From Fundidesulfovibrio soli (lineage in GTDB: Bacteria; Desulfobacterota; Desulfovibrionia; Desulfovibrionales; Desulfovibrionaceae): DNA of 64,000 bases. The translations under genes and the position numbers were made by a program. The stretch lies in assembly GCF_022808695.1 (NCBI RefSeq), contig NZ_JAKZKW010000002.1, positions 1 through 64,000 on the forward strand, written 5' to 3'. Positions 54,668-63,411 of the stretch are shown piece by piece (position 1 is the stretch's first letter; each line of letters begins with the position of its first letter). The notes beneath the pieces are model-generated. The model was given only the letters and a program-made list of their open reading frames with translations. It had not been told where the DNA came from and did no database searches.

Positions 54668-56323
54668 TCAGACCGCCGGGACGTAGACAGTGAAGGTGGT
54701 CCCCTTCCCCAGCGTGCTCGTCACGGTGATGCGCCCGCCCAGCTTTTCGATGATCCCGAAGGCTATGGCCAGGCCGAGCCCGGTGCCTTCGCCGGGCTTC
54801 TTGGTCGTGAAGAAGGGGTCGAAGATCTTGTCCAGCGTTTCCGGTGAAATGCCGCAGCCCGTGTCGGTGAATACGGCCGCGAGTTCGTTCTTGTCGGCGT
54901 GGTAGCGGGTGGTCAGGGTGATCTGCCCGTTCTTGCCGATGGCGTCGATGGCGTTGTCGATGAGATTCAGGAACACCTGCTGCAGTTGCGTCGGGTCCGA
55001 CTTGGTGGGGGGCAGGTTCTCCCCGAGGGTCAGGCGCACGTCGATGTTGCGCAGCAGGGCTTCGGTCTTGAGGAACTGCACTGTCTCGCCCAGGAGCTTG
55101 TTGAAATCCACCTCGTGCAGGGATGGCTCCATCCTGCGCGCGAACCCGAGCATGCGGTGGGTCACGGTCTTGGCGCGCTCCACGTGGTGCTCGATGCGGT
55201 GCACGGAGTCGTAGATTTCCTTGAATTGGGGCACGGCCTTGACCTCGTCCTCTTCAAGCAGGTCCTTGATCCAGCCGGCCTGCTCGCGGATGATGGCCAG
55301 GGGGTTGTTGATCTCGTGGGCCACGCCCGCCGCCATCTTGCCCAGGGCGGCCATCTTGCCGGACTGGGTGAGGTTGGCGTCCAGCTCGGCCTTCTCGCGC
55401 TCGGCCTTCTCCAGCCTGCGCACCATGGAATTTGTGACGATGACGGTGCCGGCGATGATCACGGCCACGCCCCCGGCCAGCAGCAGCCAGACGAGGTATT
55501 CGGCTTCGAACAGGGGACGCAGTTCGTCCTCGGGGTCTTCGCGGATGACCAGCATCCAGTCCTTGTTTTCGAGCCACGTCCAGCCATACAGATAGGAGCG
55601 GTGGCTCACCGTGAGCTCCTGCACGCGCACGCCCTGGAAGCGGCCCTCCACGCGGAAGGGCAGCTCCATGTCCTCCATGGCGTGGCCGCCGAAGCGGGGG
55701 TTGGTTTGGAGCACCTGCTTGTCGTTGAGCAGGAAGGCGTCGCCCTTGCGGCCCATCTGCACGCGCTTCACGAAGGATTCGAAGATGTCGGAGTCGATGG
55801 TGGCCCGCACGATCCAGGATCGGTTGCCCTCCCGGCGCAGCACCGCGATGATGATGTGGGGCACCTTGCGGAAACCAAGGAACACGTCCGAGATGTAGAC
55901 GCCCTTGGACGTGACCTTGGCGAACCACTCCTCGTTCTTGTAGTTCAGGCCCTCCAGGTTGTAGGGCCCGGCGTAGGCCATGTGGTAGCCGTCCATGCCG
56001 ATGACGCCGATGTCGATGTAGTAGCGCGTGGAGCTCTGCATGAGCGCGAAGATGCGCTCCAGCGCGGGCTGATCGGAGGATTCCTCAAAGCTGAGGGCGC
56101 TGGCCAGGGTCGTCACCTGGCTCAACCGCTCGTTGAGGAAGAGGTCGATTGCGTTGCGCTTGCTCTCCACCAGGGTGCGCAGGTTGCCTCGCAGGGCGTC
56201 CTGGTAGGCGCTGGAGAAGCGTTGCTTGATCCCGATGCCCAGCACCAGCAGCGGCAACAGTGAAAAACCCACCGTGAACACGATGATGGAGAGGCGCAGG
56301 CGTTTAAAATCGAGTGTTTTCAT
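54668..56323 (-). CDS. Cache-domain sensor histidine kinase
   Basis: A 551-residue kinase. Transmembrane helices at about 12-34 and 285-308 flank a periplasmic double-Cache-type sensor, which in this family binds small ligands such as organic or amino acids. The phosphoacceptor His336 is in VAHEINNPLA, and the ATPase domain has DNAIDAIGK, FFTTKKPGEGTGLGLAI motifs. The start ATG (MKTLDFKRLRLS) is at 56323; the longer open frame upstream crosses a divergent gene. Its neighbour 13 bases on is its likely receiver. Confidence 0.92.
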   Translation of the reverse strand: MKTLDFKRLRLSIIVFTVGFSLLPLLVLGIGIKQRFSSAYQDALRGNLRTLVESKRNAIDLFLNERLSQVTTLASALSFEESSDQPALERIFALMQSSTRYYIDIGVIGMDGYHMAYAGPYNLEGLNYKNEEWFAKVTSKGVYISDVFLGFRKVPHIIIAVLRREGNRSWIVRATIDSDIFESFVKRVQMGRKGDAFLLNDKQVLQTNPRFGGHAMEDMELPFRVEGRFQGVRVQELTVSHRSYLYGWTWLENKDWMLVIREDPEDELRPLFEAEYLVWLLLAGGVAVIIAGTVIVTNSMVRRLEKAEREKAELDANLTQSGKMAALGKMAAGVAHEINNPLAIIREQAGWIKDLLEEDEVKAVPQFKEIYDSVHRIEHHVERAKTVTHRMLGFARRMEPSLHEVDFNKLLGETVQFLKTEALLRNIDVRLTLGENLPPTKSDPTQLQQVFLNLIDNAIDAIGKNGQITLTTRYHADKNELAAVFTDTGCGISPETLDKIFDPFFTTKKPGEGTGLGLAIAFGIIEKLGGRITVTSTLGKGTTFTVYVPAV

Positions 56324-56431
56324 CTCGCCGCCAGAAGAAGGACGGTAATTTGTTATTTTGGGCGCATGGTAACGTGATGGACAGGCAGGGGCAAGTCCGT
56401 CTATCAGCGGGGGATCATTTTTGAGGACACC

Positions 56432-57571
56432 ATGACCATTCTCGGATTCCACGGCGCGCATCCGCTGCTGCTGCTGGCCTTCCCCCTCGTTCCGGCGATC
56501 GTCCTGGCGGGCCCGGTGCTCATGTGGCGCTGCCGGGGCAGGCTGGGGCGCGACCGGCATCGCCTTTTCGTCCGGCTGTACTGCGGCTTGCCGTTGGCTG
56601 CTCTCGTCGCAGTGGCGCTCGGGGTCCAGGACGTTATCAGTCGTCTGTTTTTCTATCTCAGCCTGCTTGCGGCGCTGGCCGTGCTGGACGTGCTCCTGGC
56701 CCTGGCCGTGATGCGCGGGGGCCGCCCCGCCGGCGGCGCGGCGCACGACGGCTCCAGGCGTCGCTTCCTGGCCTGGGGCACCGTGGCCGCGGCTGGGTCG
56801 CTGGCCGTGGTCCCCGTGCTGCGCGGGGGGGAGGGCGAGTCCTCTCCAGGGGTGATCGAACGGCGCATCGAGCTGACGCGAAGCCCCAAGGCAACGCCGG
56901 GCAAACCGCTGCGCCTGAGCCTGATCACCGACCTGCACGCCGGGTTCTTCCTGCCTGACTCAAACCTGGAGCAGGCCCTGGCCCTGGTGCGCGGCTTCGG
57001 GCCGGACGTGATCCTCTTCGGGGGCGACCTGGTGGAATACCACCTGGAAACGGCCGCCCAGACGTCGCCCTTCTTCAAGGCCCTGGCAGCCGTCGCCCCG
57101 GTGTTCGCGGTGCTCGGCAACCATGACTGCTACATCGACCCCGAGGCCGTCTGCGCCTTCCACCGGCGCAACGGAGTCATCCCCCTGCGTGACAGCCGCG
57201 TGGAGCTGTCCGGCCCCTGGGGGCGCTTCCAGCTCTGCGGCGCGCGCGACTACTGGGAGCGCGACAGGCGCATGGCCTGCCTGGACGGGGCGGACCCGGA
57301 CTCCACCCTGCTGCTGGCCCACAACCCGCAGAGCGTCATGGAGCTGCCCACCGCCAGGCTGCCCTGGCTGAGCCTCGTGGGGCACACCCACGGGGGCCAG
57401 ATCCGCCTGCCCCTCATGGGGCCGCTGGTCAACCAGGCGGACAGGCGTCTCGGCCCGGGCCTGAGCGAGGTGGACGGCCGCAGGATCGTGCTCTCCGCCG
57501 GGCTGGGCTTCGCCGGGCTCCCCATCCGTGTGGATTGCCCCCCGGACGTGACCAACGTGGTCCTGCTGTGA
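56432..57571 (+). CDS. Membrane-anchored metallophosphoesterase
   Basis: A 379-residue protein. The calcineurin-like phosphoesterase domain (about 160-379) has D167-x-H169, GGD (197-199), GNHD (229-232) and GHTHGGQ (317-323), the full metal-ligand set, close to the YkuE type. The N-terminus has three hydrophobic helices (about 11-31, 50-68, 72-94), then an internal twin-arginine-like SRRRFLA (108-114) followed by another hydrophobic helix. The substrate is unknown (nucleotide, phospholipid or undecaprenyl derivative are possible). It overlaps the next gene in a GTGA. Confidence 0.88.
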   Translation: MTILGFHGAHPLLLLAFPLVPAIVLAGPVLMWRCRGRLGRDRHRLFVRLYCGLPLAALVAVALGVQDVISRLFFYLSLLAALAVLDVLLALAVMRGGRPAGGAAHDGSRRRFLAWGTVAAAGSLAVVPVLRGGEGESSPGVIERRIELTRSPKATPGKPLRLSLITDLHAGFFLPDSNLEQALALVRGFGPDVILFGGDLVEYHLETAAQTSPFFKALAAVAPVFAVLGNHDCYIDPEAVCAFHRRNGVIPLRDSRVELSGPWGRFQLCGARDYWERDRRMACLDGADPDSTLLLAHNPQSVMELPTARLPWLSLVGHTHGGQIRLPLMGPLVNQADRRLGPGLSEVDGRRIVLSAGLGFAGLPIRVDCPPDVTNVVLL

Positions 57572-58470
57572 GCGGGGCGCACCCCATCTTCTGGGACGGG
57601 CTGGGCCTAGAGGCCCCCGCCGGGTGGGAGCCAGCCGCCCTGGGCAAGGGGTACCTGCGCCTGGACGACGCGGACGGCCCGCGACTGACCTTGCGCTGGC
57701 AGCGCGTGAAGCCCGGGTCGGCACCGGCCGGTGTGCTGGGCAGGCTCAAGCGCAAATACCGCTTCGCACCGGACGACGCTCCTGGGCCGATGGCGGCAAA
57801 GCTCGGTGAAGTTCTGGCCCCGGGTGGGGCCGTGCTGGCCTGCCTCGGGCCGGACGGGGGCGAGGCCGTGTTGTGTGTGCTCCCCGGACTCCAAGGAGCT
57901 GGGGGCGCGGACCTGGCCGTGCTGGCCGTGCCTCATGCACATCCTGCCGAAAGCGCTGAGCCCTGGCTGGGCTGCGCCCGCACCCTGCGCGCGTCGGACC
58001 CCGGCCTGCTGCGCCTCTACGACGTTTCGGCGCAGGCCCCGCCGGGCTTCACCCTGGCGGAATGCAGCGTCCAGCTGGGCCATTTCAGGTTTCTCTTCCG
58101 GGCCGGGCGCAGCAGCCTGGAATACCACCGCTTCGCCCCGGCGCAGGCCATCCTGCGCGGCACCAGCCTGGAGGCCTGGGCCGGGAAGGTGTTCCCGGAC
58201 AGGCGGGGCAAGGCAAGGGTATTCGTCCCGGGGCGGCTCCAAGGGCCGGACTTCGCGGCGGCGCTCCATCCCCCGGCGGAGGTCCAGGCGGGCGCGGCCC
58301 GACGCCTGGCCGCGCGCTGGCTGCCCGCCCTGCGCCTGCTGCGGGCGGCGGTCTGGCTCGGGGACGAGTCCAGGATCCTGGCCGTGCTGGCCGTGCACAC
58401 GGGGGAGCTTTCCCCGCAATTCTTCAAGGAGGTCTGCGCACGCTATGTGGTTCAAACGCCGCCCCGCTAA
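57568..58470 (+). CDS. Unknown protein coupled to a PqqD-type gene
   Basis: A 300-residue protein I do not recognise. I start it at the GTG overlapping the previous stop (GTGA) because there is no spacer for another start. It is predicted soluble, GC-rich in codons, with many Ala, Gly and Arg. Its two halves have similar-looking beta segments (LEAPAGWEPAALGKGYLRL and AQAPPGFTLAECSVQLGHFRF), hinting at a duplicated fold. The end overlaps the PqqD-like gene by 26 bases, so all three genes are translated together. Confidence 0.82.
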   Translation: MSGAHPIFWDGLGLEAPAGWEPAALGKGYLRLDDADGPRLTLRWQRVKPGSAPAGVLGRLKRKYRFAPDDAPGPMAAKLGEVLAPGGAVLACLGPDGGEAVLCVLPGLQGAGGADLAVLAVPHAHPAESAEPWLGCARTLRASDPGLLRLYDVSAQAPPGFTLAECSVQLGHFRFLFRAGRSSLEYHRFAPAQAILRGTSLEAWAGKVFPDRRGKARVFVPGRLQGPDFAAALHPPAEVQAGAARRLAARWLPALRLLRAAVWLGDESRILAVLAVHTGELSPQFFKEVCARYVVQTPPR

Positions 58471-58855
58471 GCCGGTTGAGCCAGCCCCCGCCCCGGAAGG
58501 TGCGGAAGAGAGGCGGCGCAACCTGGACATGCGCCCCGCGCGCAACCGCCTGGTGCGCGAGGAGCGCACGGAGCAGGGGTTCGCGCGGCTGATCTATCTG
58601 AGCGCCTACAAGCCGTGGTTCGCGGGCATGGCCCGGCGGCTGGGCATGTGGGACGGCAAGCCTCTGGAGCGCAAGCTGGAGCTGGACGAGCTGGGCACCT
58701 TCTGCTGGGAGCTGATCGACGGCCGCAACTCCGTGCGGGATATGGCCGCGCGTCTGGCGGAGCATTACAGCCTGCCCGGGCGCGAGGCCGAGCTGGCCGT
58801 GGCGGGGTTCCTGCGCGAGCTGGGCAGGCGGGGAGTCATCGGCCTGAGAGACTAG
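58445..58855 (+). CDS. PqqD-family peptide-recognition protein
   Basis: A 136-residue protein with a PqqD-like winged-helix fold (about residues 70-136: ELDELGTFCWELIDGRNSVRD and a C-terminal FLRELGRRGVIGL). PqqD-type domains bind precursor peptides for radical-SAM or other modifying enzymes. An arginine-rich N-terminus of about 60 residues precedes it. AAGGAGG is 11 bases before the ATG, inside the preceding gene. No precursor peptide or radical-SAM gene was found nearby, so a RiPP role is open. Confidence 0.85.
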   Translation: MWFKRRPAKPVEPAPAPEGAEERRRNLDMRPARNRLVREERTEQGFARLIYLSAYKPWFAGMARRLGMWDGKPLERKLELDELGTFCWELIDGRNSVRDMAARLAEHYSLPGREAELAVAGFLRELGRRGVIGLRD

Positions 58856-58896
58856 GGCGGAGCGCCCGCCTCCGCAGCCCCGCCTTCCCGGGAGGC

Positions 58897-60663
58897 TCAG
58901 GGCATGCGTTTGAAGTGGTAGCCGGAGTAGTACAGCCCGTCCTCAACGGCCCGGAGCGTCGCGCCCGAGCCGATGCCCAGGCCCGCCACCACTGCCTGGT
59001 CGTCCCCCAGCACGACGAGCGGGGATACGGCCGGGATTGACGGCGCATCTTCCCCGGGAAGCGACACGCCGATCACCGCCATGAGCTGGCCGTCGCGCAC
59101 GGTCAGGGCCAATGCCTTGTAGCACAGCCCGGCGCATTCGCCCGAGGCGGCGTAGACACCCTGCCGGGCCGTCCAGGCCTCGGGGATGGACTTGTTCTCG
59201 AGCTTCACCAGAGGCACGGGCCTGGCCCTGCCCCTGAGCACCAGCACGTCCTGCCCGTCGGGGTGCACGTGCTCCAGATACTCCTCTTGCCCGGCCTTGG
59301 GCAGCTGGGGCAGCAGGCTCTTTTCCGGCTGAAGCCGCAACAGGCCGCCCCTGGCCGGGGTGAGCTCCACGTCCCGTCCTTCCACGCTGGCCTTGAGCAC
59401 GCCGTCCACCAGCCGGATGGTGCTCAGCAGGCCGCCCTCTCCGGCATAGTCGCCTGCATAGGTGGCCAGCTCCTCCGGGGTGAGCTTCTCCGGCCGGAAG
59501 GCCTCGGGCCTGAACACGCGGCTCCCGGGCACGGGGCGGGCGGCGGGGCCCGGGCGCGAGGCCACGGCCAGCTCCAGGGCCTTCAACGCCATGTCGGAGA
59601 TGAAATGCGCGGCCTCCTGCGAGTTGGCCAGCACCACCACCCCGAGCTTGCGGTTGGGCTCCATGGCCATGAAGGCCTGGAAGGGCAGGGCCGTGCCCGC
59701 GTGCCAGATCAGCCGGCTTCCGTCGGAGAGGTTCAGCCCGGATAGCATGAAGCCAAGCCCCATCTGGAACTCGAAATCCAGGGGCAGGCCGGGAAACTGG
59801 GGCGTGACCATCTGGCGGAAATACCGGTGGGAGAGGACGTCGCCCCCTCCGGCCAGCATGGCCTGGATGAAGGCGGCCATGTCCGTCGCGGTGGAGTAGA
59901 GCGACCCGGCGGGCAGGTCCCGCAGGGCGGGGCGGGGCGTCTCCTTGCCGCCGGAGTAGCCTTGCGAGTAGCGCGGGGCCAGCTCCGGGGTCATTACATA
60001 GCTGGAGCTGGTCATGCCCAGGGGCTCCAGCAGGCTCCAGCGCACGGACTGGTCGAAGCTCTGGGCCTGCACCTTCTCCACCATGCGCCCAAGCAGGCTG
60101 AATCCCACGTTGGAGTAGCGCCAGAGCTTGCCCGGGGGGGCGGCCATGCTCTCCTGCGCGAGTGTGGGGATGTAGGCCGCCAGGGACTGCGGATGGTCGG
60201 ACCACATGCCCGCCACCACGTCCGTGGGCAGGCCCGAATGGTGGGACATGAGCATCCGCGGGGTGATAAGCGTGTCCGGCCCGAAGCGGCTGCGGATGGA
60301 GAATTCGGGGACGTAGGTCTTGATGTCGGCGTCGATGTCCACCAGCCCTGATTCGGCCAGTTGCATCACGTGAACGGAGCTGACCGCTTTGGAGATGGAG
60401 CCCACCCGGAAGATGGTGTCCAGCGTCGCCGGGACGCCCCTGGCCTCGTCGGCCAGGCCGAAGGCCTGCGCCCAGAGGGCGTGCTGGTCGTCCACCAGGG
60501 CGATGGTGAGACCCTTGACGCCGTGGCGGGTCATGTTCTTGCGGATTTCCGCCTCCAGCTCCCTGCCGCCGGTGAACGCGCCCCTGGCGGCCCAGCCGGG
60601 GGGGCACAACGTCAGCACGGCCACGAACGCCAGCAGCGCGGCGGTGCAAGTGAGCCTACCCAT
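58897..60663 (-). CDS. Serine beta-lactamase-like hydrolase, secreted
   Basis: A 588-residue protein with a signal peptide (about 1-26) and a class C beta-lactamase/DD-peptidase-like domain (about 35-360). The catalytic S89-x-x-K92 (SISK) and Y183-S-N motifs are present, and HAG likely takes the third motif place. A C-terminal beta-rich extension of about 200 residues may be lipocalin-like. The ATG at 60663 is seven bases after GGAG; a longer start at 60678 is possible. It overlaps the upstream nucleoside phosphorylase gene by 8 bases. Confidence 0.88.
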   Translation of the reverse strand: MGRLTCTAALLAFVAVLTLCPPGWAARGAFTGGRELEAEIRKNMTRHGVKGLTIALVDDQHALWAQAFGLADEARGVPATLDTIFRVGSISKAVSSVHVMQLAESGLVDIDADIKTYVPEFSIRSRFGPDTLITPRMLMSHHSGLPTDVVAGMWSDHPQSLAAYIPTLAQESMAAPPGKLWRYSNVGFSLLGRMVEKVQAQSFDQSVRWSLLEPLGMTSSSYVMTPELAPRYSQGYSGGKETPRPALRDLPAGSLYSTATDMAAFIQAMLAGGGDVLSHRYFRQMVTPQFPGLPLDFEFQMGLGFMLSGLNLSDGSRLIWHAGTALPFQAFMAMEPNRKLGVVVLANSQEAAHFISDMALKALELAVASRPGPAARPVPGSRVFRPEAFRPEKLTPEELATYAGDYAGEGGLLSTIRLVDGVLKASVEGRDVELTPARGGLLRLQPEKSLLPQLPKAGQEEYLEHVHPDGQDVLVLRGRARPVPLVKLENKSIPEAWTARQGVYAASGECAGLCYKALALTVRDGQLMAVIGVSLPGEDAPSIPAVSPLVVLGDDQAVVAGLGIGSGATLRAVEDGLYYSGYHFKRMP

Positions 60664-61486
60664 CGAGCTTCTCCACAATGTCGGCTAGAAGGAGGCTCAG
60701 GTCCTTACCTGAACTCTGCGCCACGGCCAGCACCTCCTCGATGCTCACCTCGGCCATGCAGTCGGGCAGGTTCTTGTTCACCAGGCAGGAGAGGCCAAGC
60801 ACCTCCAGGCCCATGTGCCTCGCCGCGATGGCTTCCATCACCGTGGACATGCCCACCGCGTCCGCGCCGATGGCCCGCAGGAAGCGGGTTTCGGCCGGGG
60901 TCTCAAGCTGCGGCCCGGCCACGCCCGCGTAGACCCCGAGCTCCAGGCGCAGCCCCAGGTTCATGGCGCGGTCCTGGGCGATCCGCAGCAGGCGGGGGCT
61001 GTAGACCCGGCTCATGTCCGGGAATCTGGGCCCCCAGGAGTCCTCGTTGGGACCGGTGAGCGGGCTGCGCCCCGTCAGATTGACATGGTCCACAATGGCC
61101 AGTAATCCTCCTGCGTTGTACTTGGGGTCGAGCGCCCCGGCCGCGTTGGTGATGATCAGCGTGCGCACGCCCAGCAGGGCGGAGACGCGCACCCCCATGC
61201 AGACCTGGCCCGGTGTGTACCCTTCATACAAATGAAAGCGCCCCTGCCACACCAGCACGGGCCTGCCCCTGAGCGCGCCCGCCAGCAGGCGTCCGGCGTG
61301 GCCCGGCACCGTTGATTCGGGAAAGCCGGGTATCTCGCGGTAGTCCGCCGAGAGCACGGGGGTAAGGCCTTCCGCCACGTCGCCCAGGCCCGTGCCGAGG
61401 ATGACGGCGGCCTCGGGCCTGAAGCCCGGGGGCAGCGCTCCGGCAAGGTGCTTCACTGCCTTCTCCACTGAAATTCTGTCCTGCAT
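60656..61486 (-). CDS. Purine nucleoside phosphorylase
   Basis: A 276-residue trimeric-type PNP, cleaving guanosine or inosine with phosphate. ILGTGLG and phosphate-site His in FHLYEGY, GPQLETPAETR (active Glu) and SCLVNKN near the C-terminus are recognisable. GGAGAAGG lies upstream of the ATG at 61486. It is divergent from motA, with 44 bases between, and overlaps the hydrolase gene. The symbol is withheld because deoD-type and punA-type naming cannot be settled by eye. Confidence 0.92.
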   Translation of the reverse strand: MQDRISVEKAVKHLAGALPPGFRPEAAVILGTGLGDVAEGLTPVLSADYREIPGFPESTVPGHAGRLLAGALRGRPVLVWQGRFHLYEGYTPGQVCMGVRVSALLGVRTLIITNAAGALDPKYNAGGLLAIVDHVNLTGRSPLTGPNEDSWGPRFPDMSRVYSPRLLRIAQDRAMNLGLRLELGVYAGVAGPQLETPAETRFLRAIGADAVGMSTVMEAIAARHMGLEVLGLSCLVNKNLPDCMAEVSIEEVLAVAQSSGKDLSLLLADIVEKLDG

Positions 61487-61530
61487 TGGGCGCGCCTTCT
61501 CCGGGTAGTTTGACGAGGAGAGTTGTAGCG

Positions 61531-62286
61531 ATGGACATAGCGACCCTGCTCGGGTTGACCACCGGCATGGGGTTGGTGCTCGGGGCCATCTTTATGGGCG
61601 GCTCCCTGCTCCAGTTCATGGACCCACCCGCCGTGATGATCGTGGTGGGTGGCACGCTGGCCGCCATCTGCGTCAGCCATCCTCTTGAGGAAGTAGTACA
61701 GGCCTTCAAGGCAGGCTTCAAGATATTCGCCTCGCGCAAGGTCACCGCCCAGGAGGTGGTGAACGTCATGGTGCGCATCGCGGACATCTCCCGCCGGGAG
61801 GGCCTCCTGGCCCTGGAGAAGATCCGCACGGACAACATGGTCCTCAAAAAGGCCTGCAAGCTCATCGCGGACAACGCCGGGCCGCAGCTCATCCAGGACA
61901 CGCTGCGCATCGAGATCCACTCCCTCAGGCGCCGCCATCAGATCGGCGAGACGGTCTTCAGGTCCCTGGGCACATTCTCCCCGGCATTCGGTCTCATCGG
62001 CACGCTCATCGGCCTGGTGCAGATGCTGGCGCGCCTGGAGAACCCCAAGACCCTCGGCCCGGCCATGGCCGTGGCCCTGCTCACCACCTTCTACGGCGCC
62101 CTGCTGGCCAACCTGGTGTTCCTGCCCGTGGCCGGAAAGCTCAGGGCGCGCACCCAGCAGGAGCTGCTCAACCTGGAGATCATCTTCGAGGGCGCGCGCT
62201 GCATCCTCCAGAACAACAACCCCGTGCTCGTGCGGGACAAGCTCTCCTCCTTCGTTCCTCCCAAGGAGAGGACCTATGGCGGATGA
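61531..62286 (+). CDS. motA: Flagellar motor stator protein MotA
   Basis: A 251-residue stator with four helices and a large cytoplasmic loop (about 60-150). The conserved helix 3/4 region (GTFSPAFGLIGTLIGLVQML) carries the proton-channel Pro residues. The ATG at 61531 follows GAGGAGAG; the open frame further upstream is excluded. Its end overlaps motB by 11 bases. Confidence 0.93.
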   Translation: MDIATLLGLTTGMGLVLGAIFMGGSLLQFMDPPAVMIVVGGTLAAICVSHPLEEVVQAFKAGFKIFASRKVTAQEVVNVMVRIADISRREGLLALEKIRTDNMVLKKACKLIADNAGPQLIQDTLRIEIHSLRRRHQIGETVFRSLGTFSPAFGLIGTLIGLVQMLARLENPKTLGPAMAVALLTTFYGALLANLVFLPVAGKLRARTQQELLNLEIIFEGARCILQNNNPVLVRDKLSSFVPPKERTYGG

Positions 62287-63016
62287 GAACGGACTCTTCG
62301 ATGATGAGCAGGAGGACACCTCGCTGCCGCAGGTCTGGGTCATCACCCTGGCCGACCTCTCCATGCTGCTCATGGCCTTCTTCATCTTTCTGTTCTCCCT
62401 GGCCTCGCTCAAGCCGGAGGGCGTGACCGAGACCCTCGAGAGCGTGCGCAAACAGCTCAAGGGCGGCACCACGTCCATGCGGCCCCTCTCCAAACCGAGC
62501 GACGCCATCACGGAGAAGGCCCTGGAGCAGGTGAACCTCCGCGAGCAGCTCATCAAGCGGGAACGCCAAGTCTACGAGGACCTCACGGCCTTCCTCAAGG
62601 GGCGCGGCGAAACCTCCATGCGCACCAACCTCGATGGCGCCCGCGCAATCATCTCGGTGCCCACCGACGGCATGTTCGCCCCCGGGGACCCGGGCCAGCT
62701 CACGGACCTGGGCCGCCAGCGCGTGACGGCCATCAAGGATTTCCTGGCCCGCCACCCGGACCAGCGCGTGCATATCAAGGGCTTTACCGACGACGTGCCC
62801 CCGCCGCCCCAGTCCAGGTTCCGAAACAACTGGGAGGTGTCCTCCCTCGAGGCCGTGACTGCCTTGCGCTTCCTGCTCTCCCAGGGGGTGCCCCCGACAC
62901 GGTTGACATCCACCGGGTTAGCTGATTTAGAACCTCTTTTCCCCAATACGAGCGACGCCAACCGGGCTCGCAACAGACGCCTGGATTTCGTCCTGGAAGT
63001 GCAGGTTGAGGGATGA
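62276..63016 (+). CDS. motB: Flagellar motor stator protein MotB
   Basis: A 246-residue stator subunit with one N-terminal helix and the ion-binding Asp27 (TLADLSMLL). A peptidoglycan-binding OmpA-like domain (about 135-246) has the NWEVSSLEAV and NRARNRRLDFVLEV motifs. The spacing and overlap with motA (11 bases) and the PilZ gene (4 bases) make a coupled unit. Asp rather than other residues gives no clear hint whether protons or sodium drive it. Confidence 0.93.
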   Translation: MADENGLFDDEQEDTSLPQVWVITLADLSMLLMAFFIFLFSLASLKPEGVTETLESVRKQLKGGTTSMRPLSKPSDAITEKALEQVNLREQLIKRERQVYEDLTAFLKGRGETSMRTNLDGARAIISVPTDGMFAPGDPGQLTDLGRQRVTAIKDFLARHPDQRVHIKGFTDDVPPPPQSRFRNNWEVSSLEAVTALRFLLSQGVPPTRLTSTGLADLEPLFPNTSDANRARNRRLDFVLEVQVEG

Positions 63017-63411
63017 ACGAACTGGAATTCAGCTACGAGGGCGACGCCAACGAGCACCGCAAGGCCTTCAGGGCCAGTATGCCCGGCCTCGTCGCGCTGG
63101 CGGCCGGGATGCCCGAGCCGTACCACGTGGGGGACGTCAGCGCGGGCGGAATCTCCCTGGCGGACCCGCGGAGCCTGCTCCAGCCCGGCGACGAGCGTGA
63201 GCTTGACCTCGTGTGCAAGGGGCGCAAACTGATTTCCGGCCTTGCGGCCCGGGTGGCCAGGCGCAATGGCGAGCTGGCCGGGCTCACATTCACGGACCTC
63301 ACCTTGATCCAGGAGCAGAAGCTGGACAAGCTGGTGCTTGAGGTCCAGAAGTATCAAATCACTCAAAGCAAAAACCGTGGGTGCCACATTGACGACGAGC
63401 ACGCGACATAA
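63013..63411 (+). CDS. PilZ-domain c-di-GMP-binding protein
   Basis: A 132-residue PilZ protein. The two c-di-GMP-binding elements are seen as HRKAFR (RxxxR-like) at about 16-21 and DVSAGGISL (the D/N-x-S-x-x-G motif) around 41-49. It overlaps motB by four bases, so it probably tunes the motor according to c-di-GMP, as YcgR-type proteins do. It overlaps the next gene if that starts at 63389. Confidence 0.88.
   Translation: MNELEFSYEGDANEHRKAFRASMPGLVALAAGMPEPYHVGDVSAGGISLADPRSLLQPGDERELDLVCKGRKLISGLAARVARRNGELAGLTFTDLTLIQEQKLDKLVLEVQKYQITQSKNRGCHIDDEHAT

Noticed and set aside
58856-58896. Terminator between the PqqD-like gene and the serine hydrolase
   Set aside because: Only short GC-rich self-complementary pieces (GCGGAG/CTCCGC) and no T-run on either strand.
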